Shown: piece after piece, positions 26,850 to 35,436 of the stretch | Numbering within the stretch: position 1 is the first letter of the stretch | Layout of the letters: every line of letters starts with the position of its first letter | DNA from: DATCJU01 sp036562635 | GTDB lineage: Bacteria > Actinomycetota > Actinomycetes > Mycobacteriales > Pseudonocardiaceae | Direction of reading: 5' to 3' | Assembly: GCA_036562635.1 (NCBI GenBank) | Contig: DATCJU010000024.1 | Location: 1-64,000 of the forward strand | DNA: 64,000 nucleotides | Notes under the pieces: model-generated | Seen by the model: only the letters and a program-made list of their open reading frames with translations | What the model was told of the DNA's origin: nothing | The model's database searches: none | Program-made: the position numbers and the translations under genes

Positions 26850-27350
26850 GTGAGCCTGCCTGCCCTCTTCAGTCGGCGCCGCCTGCTGCGCGCGACCGTC
26901 TCGATCGCGGCGGCCACCGCGGCGGCGCCGGTGGTCACCGCCTGCAGCAATCCCGAGCCCCCACCCGGCCCCGACCCGCTGGAAGCCCTGGTCGAGCGGG
27001 CGCGGGCCGACGCCGCACTGGCACGGGCCGTCGCCGAGGCACACCCGACCCTGGCCCCGCAGGCCGTCGCGGCGGTGGTCGCCGACCGCACCGCACACGC
27101 CGAGACCCTGGCCCAGGAGGTGTACCGGGCTCGCCCCGACCTGAGCACACCGCCCTCGGCGTCCAGCACTCCCACCGCCGCCCCCACCGTTCCTCCCAAC
27201 GCCACCGCGGCACTCGCGGCACTGCAGGAGGCGCTGACCACCGCCCAGGACCAGGCCGCCGCACTGGTGCCGACCCTGCCCACCTACCGGGCCGGGCTGG
27301 TCGGTTCGGTGGCGGCCAGCTGCTCGGCCCTGCGGGAGGTGTTGGGATGA
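26850..27350 (+). CDS. Tat-type lipoprotein of unknown function
   Basis: 166 residues. A twin-arginine-like SRRRLLRA leads a hydrophobic signal ending in the lipobox VTAC (Cys about 32), so the mature protein should be lipid-anchored outside the membrane. The rest is Ala-rich and helical with a Pro/Ser/Thr-rich spacer (about 95-115). The stop overlaps the start of the next gene (ATGA). A lipoprotein plus DUF4439 pair occupies the same place in M. tuberculosis (Rv2843-Rv2844, from memory). Function unknown. Confidence 0.8.
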   Translation: MSLPALFSRRRLLRATVSIAAATAAAPVVTACSNPEPPPGPDPLEALVERARADAALARAVAEAHPTLAPQAVAAVVADRTAHAETLAQEVYRARPDLSTPPSASSTPTAAPTVPPNATAALAALQEALTTAQDQAAALVPTLPTYRAGLVGSVAASCSALREVLG

Positions 27351-27823
27351 CCTCACCGGCGAACCCCACTTCCGCAGGAGCCCCGGTGCTGCAGGGAGCC
27401 GCGGTGGACGCGGTCCAGCAGGCGCTGGCCGCCGAGCACGCCGCCGAGTGGTGCTACGACCTGGTCATGGCGTTCCTGACCACCAAGGCGCTCCAGGAGA
27501 ACGCGGCGCGGGACGCGTTGGCACACCAGGCGCGCCGGGACGCCACCGAGCGGATGCTGCGCGACGCCGGTGCCACTCCGGCATCCGCGCAGCCCGCCTA
27601 CCGGGCGGAGGTGACCGACGAGCCCAGCGCGATCGCGCTGCTGGTGACGGTGGAGGCCGACGCCGCGGTGGCGTGGCGAGGGGTGTTGGAACGCACCGAG
27701 GACCCCGAGCTGCGTCGCCGTGCGCTGGCCGCGCTGGTCGAGAGCGCGACCCGGGGAGCCCGGTGGCGCAAGACGGCCGGGAGCGATCCGATGACCGTGC
27801 CGTTCCCCGGACAACCGGCATGA
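27347..27823 (+). CDS. DUF4439 ferritin-like protein
   Basis: 158 residues from the ATG at 27347, which overlaps the stop of the lipoprotein gene, so the two are translationally coupled. The sequence is nearly all helical, with the four-helix pattern AVDAVQQALAAEHAAEWCYDLV...EQ-type helices of DUF4439 and a conserved TVEADAAVAWRGVLERT segment. Glu and His residues at E-x6-Y spacing suggest a ferritin-like fold, but a full di-iron ligand set is not clear. Role unknown, probably partnered with the lipoprotein. Confidence 0.82.
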   Translation: MTSPANPTSAGAPVLQGAAVDAVQQALAAEHAAEWCYDLVMAFLTTKALQENAARDALAHQARRDATERMLRDAGATPASAQPAYRAEVTDEPSAIALLVTVEADAAVAWRGVLERTEDPELRRRALAALVESATRGARWRKTAGSDPMTVPFPGQPA

Positions 27824-27826
27824 TCG

Positions 27827-27855
27827 GGGCCCACCGGGATGTACCCGGTGGGCCC
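27827..27855. terminator. Bidirectional hairpin terminator
   Basis: A 12-bp perfect stem with loop ATGTA sits between the convergent DUF4439 gene and the next minus-strand gene. Confidence 0.65.
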
Positions 27856-27899
27856 GTGCCGTGCAGGTCGGGGAGCCGTCTCCGCCCCGGCGCCTGCGG

Positions 27900-28748
27900 T
27901 CAGCCCAGCTCGTGGACCAGCCGCAGTGCGTCGTTGGCCACGTCCCGGAGCAGCTCCCCGTCCTCGGGGCTGTTCCGCTTCGGGTCGAAGAAGTCCGTCT
28001 CGACGATCACGACCGTGCTGTCCACCACGGTGGCGGCGTAACCGGCCTTGGTCAGCCGGTCCGGCCCTCCGGGGATGCGGTAGCCCTCCCGCAACAGGTC
28101 GTTGACGTTGCCGGTGCCGTCGATGTCCGCGATCGACTTCAGCTTCTCGGCGTGCTCGGGGCTGGACATGCGCACCGCGGCCAGGGTGACCACCACCTGT
28201 CCGCCGTCCGGCACGGTGGTGGTGTACAGCGTGCGCACCATGTCCTGGCAGGGGTTCTGCTGCAGGTACTTCTGCACGGTCTCCGGCTTGTTGCCCGGGT
28301 AGGAGTGCTTCGCGCACTCGGTGACCGTCACCGGCTGGATCTTCTGGGTGAACTCGTACTTGCCGGCCGGTGCGTCGTGGTCCGCGCTTCCCCCGGGGTC
28401 CTGGGGCTGCTCGTCCCCCCCGGAGGAGCGGAGGTTGACCCACAGCACACCGGAGATCACGGCGACCGCCACCAGGCCGAGCGCCTGCAGCGCGAGCACG
28501 GTCCGACGGGACAGCCCACGCCGCCCGGGCCCGCCACCCGCCGGCGGACCGGACGGGTGGGGTGGTTGCGGGGCCGCATACCCCGGCTGGAACTGCTGCA
28601 CGGGGTACTGCTGCGCGGCCGCCTGCGCGGGTTCCGCCGAGCCGGGCAGGGCCGTCGGCAACACCGGCAGAGGCGCGGTGTCGGTCGGCCGCGGCGGGAA
28701 CTTCGGCAGGGACAGTGTCTGTTCCTGGGGATCCTCGGGCTGCGCCAC
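27900..28748 (-). CDS. Single-pass membrane protein of unknown function
   Basis: 282 residues. Residues 1-75 are Pro/Gln/Ala-rich and cytoplasmic, one transmembrane segment follows (about 83-103, VLALQALGLVAVAVISGVLW), then an extracytoplasmic domain of about 180 residues with two likely disulphide Cys (TECAKHSY, NPCQDMV). The exterior domain reads as alpha/beta (VVVTLAAVRMSSPEHAEKL, TVVIVETDFFD). I do not recognise the family. It resembles actinobacterial membrane-anchored proteins of unknown role. Confidence 0.75.
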   Translation of the reverse strand: MAQPEDPQEQTLSLPKFPPRPTDTAPLPVLPTALPGSAEPAQAAAQQYPVQQFQPGYAAPQPPHPSGPPAGGGPGRRGLSRRTVLALQALGLVAVAVISGVLWVNLRSSGGDEQPQDPGGSADHDAPAGKYEFTQKIQPVTVTECAKHSYPGNKPETVQKYLQQNPCQDMVRTLYTTTVPDGGQVVVTLAAVRMSSPEHAEKLKSIADIDGTGNVNDLLREGYRIPGGPDRLTKAGYAATVVDSTVVIVETDFFDPKRNSPEDGELLRDVANDALRLVHELG

Positions 28749-28899
28749 GGCTGCTCACGGTAAACCGTGATCACCCTTTGGGGTAAGCCCGCAGGTGATC
28801 CGCTACTCCTGCCAGCAGCACATATCCACACTCCGCTTCCGTTGAGCGGAAGAGATACCGCCGGAAGGGTTCCTCGGGCCCGCGGAGGAACACGGCACC

Positions 28900-29955
28900 T
28901 CACCCGTGCAGTGCACGCAGCACCGTCTCGACGTCGTCCTCGGTGTTGTAGAGGTGGAAGGACAGCCGCAGCGCCCCCGCCCGTACCGTGGCCGTCACCC
29001 CTGCCTCGGCCAGGCGGTGAACCGCCGCGGTGGGGTCCGTCATCGGCACACTGACGATCGCTGACCCGGTCGGTGGCAGGCCCCACTCGGCGCGGAAGGT
29101 GTCGGCCAGGCCGGTGCAGTGCCGGTGCACCTCGGTCAGGTCGAGCCCGGCCAACCAGGGCAGCACCGCGGCGGCACCCCGCTGCGCCAGCCACACCGGA
29201 GACAGGTCCAGCCGGCGGGCATCGGTGGCCAGCCGCATCGGTGTGTCGTAGAGCGAGGCCCACGGGTCCTGCCCCGCGCACCAGTTGGCCGCGTGCGGAA
29301 CGAGCGCGTCCAGCCGGTCGGGCCGCACCGCCATCCAGGCCGCCCCACGCGGGCACATCAGCCACTTGTACCCGGTGGCGACCACGTAGTCGGCCCAGTC
29401 CAGGGACAGCGGCAACCAGCCGGCGGCCTGGGTCGCGTCGAGCAGCACCGCCGTACCGGTCCGCGCCGCGGCCTCCCGCAGTGCGTCGAGATCGACGACG
29501 CGGCCGTCCGCGGACTGCACCACGCTCACGGCCACCAGATCGCAGGGCTCGGCCTCCAACGCCGCAGGCAGCTCGGCGAGCTCCACCTCGTCCACCACGA
29601 TCCCCCGCTCCGTCTGGGCGTGGAAGGGGAACCGCGTGCTGGCGAAGTCACCGCGAGCGGCGAGCACCCGGGCACCCCCGGGGAGGCTCGCCGCGACCAG
29701 ACCGACGAGCTGGGAGACCGTGACCCCGGCCGTGACCTGCTCCGGCGCCACCCCGACCAACCGGCCGAACGCCGCCCGGGCGCAGTGCACGTCCCCGTCG
29801 AAGTCGGCGGGCTGTGCCGCGCCGGTGCACCAGCCCCGGACCGCCTCGGCGACGGCGGCCCCGGCCCGCTGCGGCGGGACACCGATGGACGCCGTGTTCA
29901 GGTAACCGGGAGGGACCTCGAACCGCTCTCCGAAAGCGTTGCGCACGAAGATCAC
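28900..29955 (-). CDS. Class V aminotransferase-fold PLP enzyme
   Basis: 351 residues from the GTG at 29955. N-terminal GYLNTASIGVPPQ is typical of the cysteine desulfurase/kynureninase-like class V fold. LLDATQAAGWLPLSL carries the Asp that contacts the pyridine nitrogen, and ATGYKWLMCPRG carries the PLP Lys. It lacks the conserved active-site Cys loop of true NifS/IscS desulfurases, so it may be an aminotransferase, racemase or lyase; the substrate is unknown. The gene stands alone between unrelated neighbours. Confidence 0.85.
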   Translation of the reverse strand: MIFVRNAFGERFEVPPGYLNTASIGVPPQRAGAAVAEAVRGWCTGAAQPADFDGDVHCARAAFGRLVGVAPEQVTAGVTVSQLVGLVAASLPGGARVLAARGDFASTRFPFHAQTERGIVVDEVELAELPAALEAEPCDLVAVSVVQSADGRVVDLDALREAAARTGTAVLLDATQAAGWLPLSLDWADYVVATGYKWLMCPRGAAWMAVRPDRLDALVPHAANWCAGQDPWASLYDTPMRLATDARRLDLSPVWLAQRGAAAVLPWLAGLDLTEVHRHCTGLADTFRAEWGLPPTGSAIVSVPMTDPTAAVHRLAEAGVTATVRAGALRLSFHLYNTEDDVETVLRALHG

Positions 29956-30022
29956 GGTAGCGAAACGACCGGCAGGTCCTCGTGTTCTGCCGTGGCCCCC
30001 GGCCGGTCGTAGGGTGATCGAC

Positions 30023-30433
30023 GTGCTGACCGAGGAGATCGAGATCCGGACCGGTTCGACCGAGGTGGTCCACGATCTGACGGCCGAGTGCGAGCGTTTC
30101 CTCGCCGGGGCGGGTGGCGCCGACGGCCTGCTGCACGTGTGGGTCCCCCACGCCACCGCCGGGCTCGCCGTCATCGAGACCGGCGCGGGCAGCGACGAGG
30201 ACCTCCTGGCTGCGTTGCGCGACCTGCTGCCTCGGGACGACCGCTGGCGCCACCGGCACGGCTCCCCCGGTCACGGCCGGGACCACGTGCTGCCCGCCTT
30301 CCTGCCGCCCTACGCCACGATCCCGGTGCTGGGCGGCCGGCTCGCCCTGGGTACCTGGCAGTCGGTGTGCCTGGTGGACACCAACCGGGACAACCCGGTG
30401 CGCCGGGTGCGGCTGAGCTTCCTGGCCGGTTGA
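30023..30433 (+). CDS. YjbQ / UPF0047 family protein
   Basis: 136 residues from the GTG at 30023, chosen over one nine bases upstream because AGGGTGA then serves as ribosome site. The family pattern is LHVWVPHATAGLAVIETG, then RWRHRHGSPGHGRDHVLPAFLPP and LGTWQSVCLVDTN. Some members have weak thiamin phosphate synthase activity in vitro, but the physiological role is unclear. It is divergent from the PLP enzyme gene. Confidence 0.9.
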   Translation: MLTEEIEIRTGSTEVVHDLTAECERFLAGAGGADGLLHVWVPHATAGLAVIETGAGSDEDLLAALRDLLPRDDRWRHRHGSPGHGRDHVLPAFLPPYATIPVLGGRLALGTWQSVCLVDTNRDNPVRRVRLSFLAG

Positions 30434-30473
30434 ACGCCGATCCGCCCCGGCGGGGCCGTGTCACGATGGCCGG

Positions 30474-31175
30474 GTGAACGTCAACCGGCTGGTGTTGTGG
30501 GACATCGACCTGACCCTGATCAGTGCGGCCGCGCTCGGTGCGAGCTGGTACGGCGAGGCGCTGCGCCGCTACGCCGGAACCCAGCTGGTGCACCTGCCGA
30601 GCTTCGCCGGCCGCACCGAACGGGCCATCACCACCGAGCTGCTCACCGCACACGGTCTGGACACCGGCAACGGCTCCGTGGAACGTTTCTTCGCCGAGCT
30701 GGAGGCGGTCGCCGCGGAACAGGGAGACCAGCTCGCCGAGCACGGCCGGGCCCTGCCCGGGGCCGAAGCCGCCCTCAAGGCTCTCACCGAGCGGACCGAG
30801 GTGGCGCAGACCGTGGCCACCGGCAACCTGCCCACGATCGCCCGGCAGAAGCTGGCCGCCTTCGGCCTGGACGACTACCTGGACTTCGAGATCGGCGGGT
30901 ACGGGACGCTGACCGAGCGGCGGGAGGACCTGGTCGCCGCCGCGATCGCCGCCGCGGGCCGCAAGCACTCCACCGTCTTCGCGCCGCGGAACGTGGTGGT
31001 GATCGGGGACACCCCGGCGGACGTGGCCGGAGCACTGGCCCACGACGTCACCGCCGTGGCGGTGGCCACCGGCCACTACGACGTCGAACAGCTCCGGGCC
31101 GCCGGGGCGCACGTGGTGCTGCCCGACCTCGCCGACACCGGTGCCGTGCTGTCCGCCGTGCTGGGCGAGAACTGA
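30474..31175 (+). CDS. HAD-family hydrolase
   Basis: 233 residues. Motif I is VLWDIDLTL (nucleophile Asp 10, second Asp 12); motif II Thr is in VATGNLP; motif III/IV is RNVVVIGDTPADV. A helical cap sits after motif I, as in the phosphoglycolate phosphatase-like subfamily. It is 40 bases from the YjbQ gene in the same direction, so they are probably co-transcribed. The substrate is unknown. Confidence 0.88.
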   Translation: MNVNRLVLWDIDLTLISAAALGASWYGEALRRYAGTQLVHLPSFAGRTERAITTELLTAHGLDTGNGSVERFFAELEAVAAEQGDQLAEHGRALPGAEAALKALTERTEVAQTVATGNLPTIARQKLAAFGLDDYLDFEIGGYGTLTERREDLVAAAIAAAGRKHSTVFAPRNVVVIGDTPADVAGALAHDVTAVAVATGHYDVEQLRAAGAHVVLPDLADTGAVLSAVLGEN

Positions 31176-31183
31176 GCGCGGAA

Positions 31184-31228
31184 CGGGCCCTCCACCCCGA
31201 CGCACACCGGGGCGGGGTGGAGGGCCCG
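31184..31228. terminator. Bidirectional hairpin terminator
   Basis: A 16-bp perfect stem (31184-31199 with 31213-31228) separates the convergent HAD and proS genes. Confidence 0.7.
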
Positions 31229-31244
31229 GGACAGGTCGTGCGGC

Positions 31245-32993
31245 TCAGCCGCGGCAGAGCTCGACCAGGTGGTCGACGATCGCGTCGACCGGCACCTGGG
31301 TGCGTTCCCCGGTGGCCCGGTCCCTGACCTCCACGACCCCCTCAGCCAGGCCACGGCCCACCACCAGGATGGTCGGGACCCCGATCAGCTCGGCGTCGGC
31401 GAACTTCACCCCCGGCGAGGCGTTGCGGTCGTCCAGGAGCACGCGGACGCCACGGGTGTCCAGCTCCGCGGAGATCCGCTCCGCGGCCTCGCGCACCGCG
31501 TCGTCCTTCCCCGCGACGACCACGTGGACGTCGGCCGGCGCCACCTCGCGCGGCCACACCAGGCCCAGCTCGTCGTGCCGTTGCTCGGCGATCGCCGCGA
31601 CCACCCGGGAAACCCCGATGCCGTAGGAGCCCATGGTGATGCGGATCGGCTTGCCGTCCGGGCCGAGGGCGTCCAGCCCCAGGGCGTCGGTGTACTTGCG
31701 GCCCAGCTGGAAGATGTGACCGATCTCGATGCCGCGCGCCATGACCAGCGGACCCGCACCGTCGGGAGACGGGTCCCCCTCGCGGATCTCCGCCGCCTCG
31801 ACGGTGCCGTCCGGGGTGAAGTCCCTGCCGCACACCAGGTCGATCACGTGGTGGTCCACCCGGTCGGCACCGGTCACCCAGGCGGTACCGGGCACGATGC
31901 GCGGGTCGACCAGGTACCGCACCCCGTGCTCGGCCAGCGACCTGGGCCCGATGTAGCCCTTGACCAGCCAGGGGTTGGCCGCGAAGTCGTTCTCGTCCAA
32001 CAGGGCGACCTCCAGCGGCGCCAGCGAGGCCGCCAGCCGCTTGAGGTCCACCTCACGGTCACCGGGTACGCCCACGCCCAGGAGCTGCCACTCGTCGCTG
32101 CCGGGCCGACGGGTCTTGACCATCACGTTCTTGAGCGTGTCCGCCGCGGTGAAGGTCCGCCCCAGGTCGGCCGCGTTGAGGAAGTCGACCAGGCTCTCGA
32201 TGGTCGGGGTGTTCGGTGTGTGGTGCACCCTGGCCTCGGGCAGGCCCTCGACGGGACGGGGCGGCGGCGCCGGGGTGGTCACCGCCTCGACGTTGGCCGC
32301 GTACCCGGACTCCAGACACCGGACGTAGGTGTCCTCGCCGACCTCGGAGGGTGCCAGGAACTCCTCGCTGACCGAACCGCCCATGGCACCGGAGACGGCC
32401 GAGACGATGTGGTACTCCAGCCCCAGCCGGTCGAAGATCCGGATGTAGGCCCTGCGGTGCAGCTCGTAGGAACGCTTCAACCCCTCCTCGTCCAGGTCGA
32501 ACGAGTAGGCGTCCTTCATCAGGAACTCGCGGCCCCGCAGGATGCCGGCCCGCGGGCGCTCCTCGTCCCGGTACTTGGTCTGGATCTGGTACAGGATGAC
32601 CGGGTAGTCCTTGTAGGAGCTGTACTCACCCTTGACCATCAGGGTGAACAGCTCCTCGTGCGTGGGGCCGAGAAGGTAGTCCGCGTTCCTGCGGTCCCTG
32701 AGCCGGAACAGCGAGGAGCCGTACTCGGTCCAGCGTCCGGTGGCCTCGTAGGGCTCCCGGGGCAGCAACGCCGGGAAGTGCACCTCCTGGGCACCGATCG
32801 CGTCCATCTCCTCGCGGATGACCCGCTCGACGTTGCGCAGCACCTTCCAGCCGAGCGGCAGCCACGAGTAGATGCCCGGTGCGACCCGCCGGACGTAGCC
32901 GGCACGCACGAGCAGCCTGTGGCTGGGTACCTCGGCGTCCGCGGGGTCCTCACGCAACGTACGCAGGAACAGCGACGACATCCTCGTGATCAC
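31245..32993 (-). CDS. proS: Prolyl-tRNA synthetase, bacterial type with editing domain
   Basis: 582 residues. The N-terminus reads MITRMSSLFLRTLREDPADAEVPSH with class II motif 1 (RNVERVIREEMDAIGAQEV), motif 2 region (FRDE-like KYRDEERPRAGILRGREFLMKD), an inserted editing domain (about 225-385) and motif 3 with an anticodon-binding C-terminal domain (LLDDRNASPGVKFADAELIG). A GTG at 32993 or the ATG at 32981 could serve as start; the longer is family-like. Upstream lies an 18-bp tandem duplication. Confidence 0.96.
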   Translation of the reverse strand: MITRMSSLFLRTLREDPADAEVPSHRLLVRAGYVRRVAPGIYSWLPLGWKVLRNVERVIREEMDAIGAQEVHFPALLPREPYEATGRWTEYGSSLFRLRDRRNADYLLGPTHEELFTLMVKGEYSSYKDYPVILYQIQTKYRDEERPRAGILRGREFLMKDAYSFDLDEEGLKRSYELHRRAYIRIFDRLGLEYHIVSAVSGAMGGSVSEEFLAPSEVGEDTYVRCLESGYAANVEAVTTPAPPPRPVEGLPEARVHHTPNTPTIESLVDFLNAADLGRTFTAADTLKNVMVKTRRPGSDEWQLLGVGVPGDREVDLKRLAASLAPLEVALLDENDFAANPWLVKGYIGPRSLAEHGVRYLVDPRIVPGTAWVTGADRVDHHVIDLVCGRDFTPDGTVEAAEIREGDPSPDGAGPLVMARGIEIGHIFQLGRKYTDALGLDALGPDGKPIRITMGSYGIGVSRVVAAIAEQRHDELGLVWPREVAPADVHVVVAGKDDAVREAAERISAELDTRGVRVLLDDRNASPGVKFADAELIGVPTILVVGRGLAEGVVEVRDRATGERTQVPVDAIVDHLVELCRG

Positions 32994-32997
32994 GGCG

Positions 32998-33033
32998 GGG
33001 TGCTCCTGGAAGAACGGGTGTTCCTGGAAGAAA
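32998..33033. repeat. Tandem 18-bp duplication upstream of proS
   Basis: Two adjacent copies of an 18-bp unit (16 of 18 identical) lie five bases upstream of the proS start codon, in its leader. Read on the minus strand in the proS frame they would spell FFQEHP twice. Either a slippage duplication in the leader or a coding extension. Confidence 0.7.
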
Positions 33034-33102
33034 CCGTATGGCTGTGCCTGTTCGCGCAGGGTACCGCCGCCCGCGCACCGGGCCGCCGCCGGGCGGGCCC
33101 GG

Positions 33103-35220
33103 TCACCCGGCGCGGGACCCCAACCAGGTCCGCCCGGAGGCGACGACGGTGAGCCGCTGGGTGGCCCGGGTCAACGCCACGTACAGGGCACGGACCCCGG
33201 TGGTCGACTCGGTCAGCAGCTCGTCCGGCTCGACGAGCACCACCCCGTCGTACTCCATGCCCTTGGCCTCCAGGCTGCCCACCACCTGCAGCCGGTCCTC
33301 GGCCGTCTCGAACAGGTCGGCCAGTCGGTCGCGCAGCCGCTGGCGACCGGCCATCGTGGTGATCACGCCGACCGTGCCCTCCACCGTGTCGAGCAGTTCC
33401 CGGGCAGCACGGTGGGTGACCTCGGCCACCTCGGTGGGTTCGACGTCGAGCACCTGCGGTTCCACCCCGGTGGTCCGTACCGCGGTGGGCAGCTGCTCGT
33501 CGCCGACGGTGCCGCGCACCACGGACGCGGCCAGGTCGAAGATCTCGGCCGAGTTGCGGTAGTTGGTGCGCAGGGTGAAGTGCCGGCGTACCTTGGCCCG
33601 TCCCAGGGCGGCTTCCCGGGCCGCGGCCGCCTCCTGCGGGTCCGGCCAGGAACTCTGTACCGGGTCTCCGACGATCGTCCAGCTCGCGTACTGCCCCCGC
33701 CGACCGACCATCCGCCACTGCATCGGGGACAGGTCCTGGGCCTCGTCCACGATGATGTGCGCGTACCTGTCGTAGTGCTCGGGGTCCGGGTCCTCGACGT
33801 ACCAGTCCCCGTCCTCGTACCCCTCCTCCCGCGCACCACCGGTCTCCTGCGGGGACCGCGGCACCGGGCCGAGCATGACCCGCAGCTCGTCCAGCAGGGC
33901 CACGTCCGCCACCGACCAGCCGGCGTCGGGGTCGGACCAGCTCGCGGCCAGCATCTCCACCTCGGCCTCGGTCAGCACCCCCTTGCCCGCGCGGGCCAGC
34001 CGTTCGGGGTCGCCGAGCCGGCCCAGCACGTCCTGCGGGGTGAGCGCCGGCCACCACCGCTCGAGGAACTCCACGAAGTCCCCGCGGTCGCGCAGCTCGG
34101 CCCGCAGCAGCTCGCGATCGGGCCGGAACTGCTCGTCGGCGTACGTGACGGCCTGCTGCCACAGCGCCTCCAGCAGCGCGTCCGCGGCGTGCCCGCGCGC
34201 CGAGTTGTACGGGGCCCGGCGCGTCCAGGCCGCCCGACGGGCCGCGTCCAGGGCGGCGGCGTCCAGCTTGAGCACCTCGCCCCGGTAGAACAGGCGCAGC
34301 TCGGTGGGCACACCCGGCGGAACGTCCCGCACCGCCTTGCCGAGCACCTTGCGCATGCGCAGGGCCCCCTTGACCTGCGCCTGCTCCGGCGGGTCGAAGC
34401 GGGTGGCGCTCACCCCGTCGAGGACCTCGCCGAGCGAGCGGAGCCGCACGGCGTCCTCACCGAGCGCGGGCAGCACCCGTGAGATGTAGTTCATGAACAC
34501 CGGGGAGGGCCCGATGACGAGCACTCCACCCCGGCTCATCTGTCGCCGGTGCCGGTACATCAGGTAGGCGGCACGGTGCAGCGCGACCGCGGTCTTGCCG
34601 GTACCCGGACCACCGGTGATCTCGGTCACACCGGGCAGTGGGGCCCGGATGGCCTCGTCCTGCTCCCGCTGGATCGTGCTCACGATGTCACGCATCGCGG
34701 TGCCACGAGCCTGGGCGAGCGCGGCCATCAGTGCCCCGTCGCCGACCACGTTCATGTCCTTCGGCGCCGCCTCGGGCATGAGCAGGTCGTCGTCGATGTC
34801 CACCACCCGCTGGCCCGAGCAGCGGATCACCCGCCTGCGGATCACGTCCATGGGCTCCTCGGCGGTGGCCTGGTAGAAGGCCGCGGCGGCAGGGGCCCGC
34901 CAGTCCACGACGAGCGGTTCGTAGTCGGGGTCGCGCACCCCGAGTCGCCCGATGTGCAGGACCTCGCCGTCGGCCCGGTCGATCCGACCGAACACCAGGC
35001 CCTCGTACTCCGCGTCCAGCGTCCGCAGCAGCCGGGTGGCGTGGTGCACCATCACGTCGCGCTCGTAGAGGGCCTCGGGGGTGCCCGCCCAACCGAGCTC
35101 GTGCCCGGCGGCCTGCATCGCCTGGGCCTCGGCCCGGATCTGTTCCAGTCGCGCGTACACGCGACTCACGTGCCGCTGCTCCCGGTCGATCTCAACCTTT
35201 TTGATGGATGAAGGCGTCAC
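33103..35220 (-). CDS. HelD/HelR-family RNA polymerase-recycling ATPase (UvrD-like)
   Basis: 705 residues from the GTG at 35220, chosen because GGGAGC precedes it. The N-terminal coiled-coil arm (about 1-40: VSRVYARLEQIRAEAQAM) is the HelD feature that enters the polymerase secondary channel. Walker A is TGGPGTGKTAV (about 203), Walker B is IIVDEAQDLSP (about 490), with UvrD-type motifs RTNYRNS and ALTRATQRL. The domain order (1A interrupted by the linker, 1B, 2A) matches actinobacterial HelD. HelD frees stalled RNA polymerase, and the HelR variant confers rifampicin tolerance; which this is cannot be decided here. Confidence 0.85.
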   Translation of the reverse strand: MTPSSIKKVEIDREQRHVSRVYARLEQIRAEAQAMQAAGHELGWAGTPEALYERDVMVHHATRLLRTLDAEYEGLVFGRIDRADGEVLHIGRLGVRDPDYEPLVVDWRAPAAAAFYQATAEEPMDVIRRRVIRCSGQRVVDIDDDLLMPEAAPKDMNVVGDGALMAALAQARGTAMRDIVSTIQREQDEAIRAPLPGVTEITGGPGTGKTAVALHRAAYLMYRHRRQMSRGGVLVIGPSPVFMNYISRVLPALGEDAVRLRSLGEVLDGVSATRFDPPEQAQVKGALRMRKVLGKAVRDVPPGVPTELRLFYRGEVLKLDAAALDAARRAAWTRRAPYNSARGHAADALLEALWQQAVTYADEQFRPDRELLRAELRDRGDFVEFLERWWPALTPQDVLGRLGDPERLARAGKGVLTEAEVEMLAASWSDPDAGWSVADVALLDELRVMLGPVPRSPQETGGAREEGYEDGDWYVEDPDPEHYDRYAHIIVDEAQDLSPMQWRMVGRRGQYASWTIVGDPVQSSWPDPQEAAAAREAALGRAKVRRHFTLRTNYRNSAEIFDLAASVVRGTVGDEQLPTAVRTTGVEPQVLDVEPTEVAEVTHRAARELLDTVEGTVGVITTMAGRQRLRDRLADLFETAEDRLQVVGSLEAKGMEYDGVVLVEPDELLTESTTGVRALYVALTRATQRLTVVASGRTWLGSRAG

Positions 35221-35436
35221 GTACCGCTCCCGGACGAGCTCCGCACCTGAAAACGACCCTGGTGAAACGCAGTGCAACGGTAGACAAACCGGCCCGGTGC
35301 ACGATCCGTACCCGGCACCGTGCCCCGGGCCGACGATGGCGTAACGTCGGAAGTGGGCCTGATCGTTCCGTCCCGCACCGGACCGGGGCCCGCACGGCCG
35401 CCGGTCTCCGCACGGCACGGGCTAGGGTGATCCGCC

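Noticed and set aside
33000..33102. A T-box leader before proS
   Set aside because: The leader is too short and shows no T-box sequence or specifier stem; actinobacterial T-boxes are mostly on ileS.
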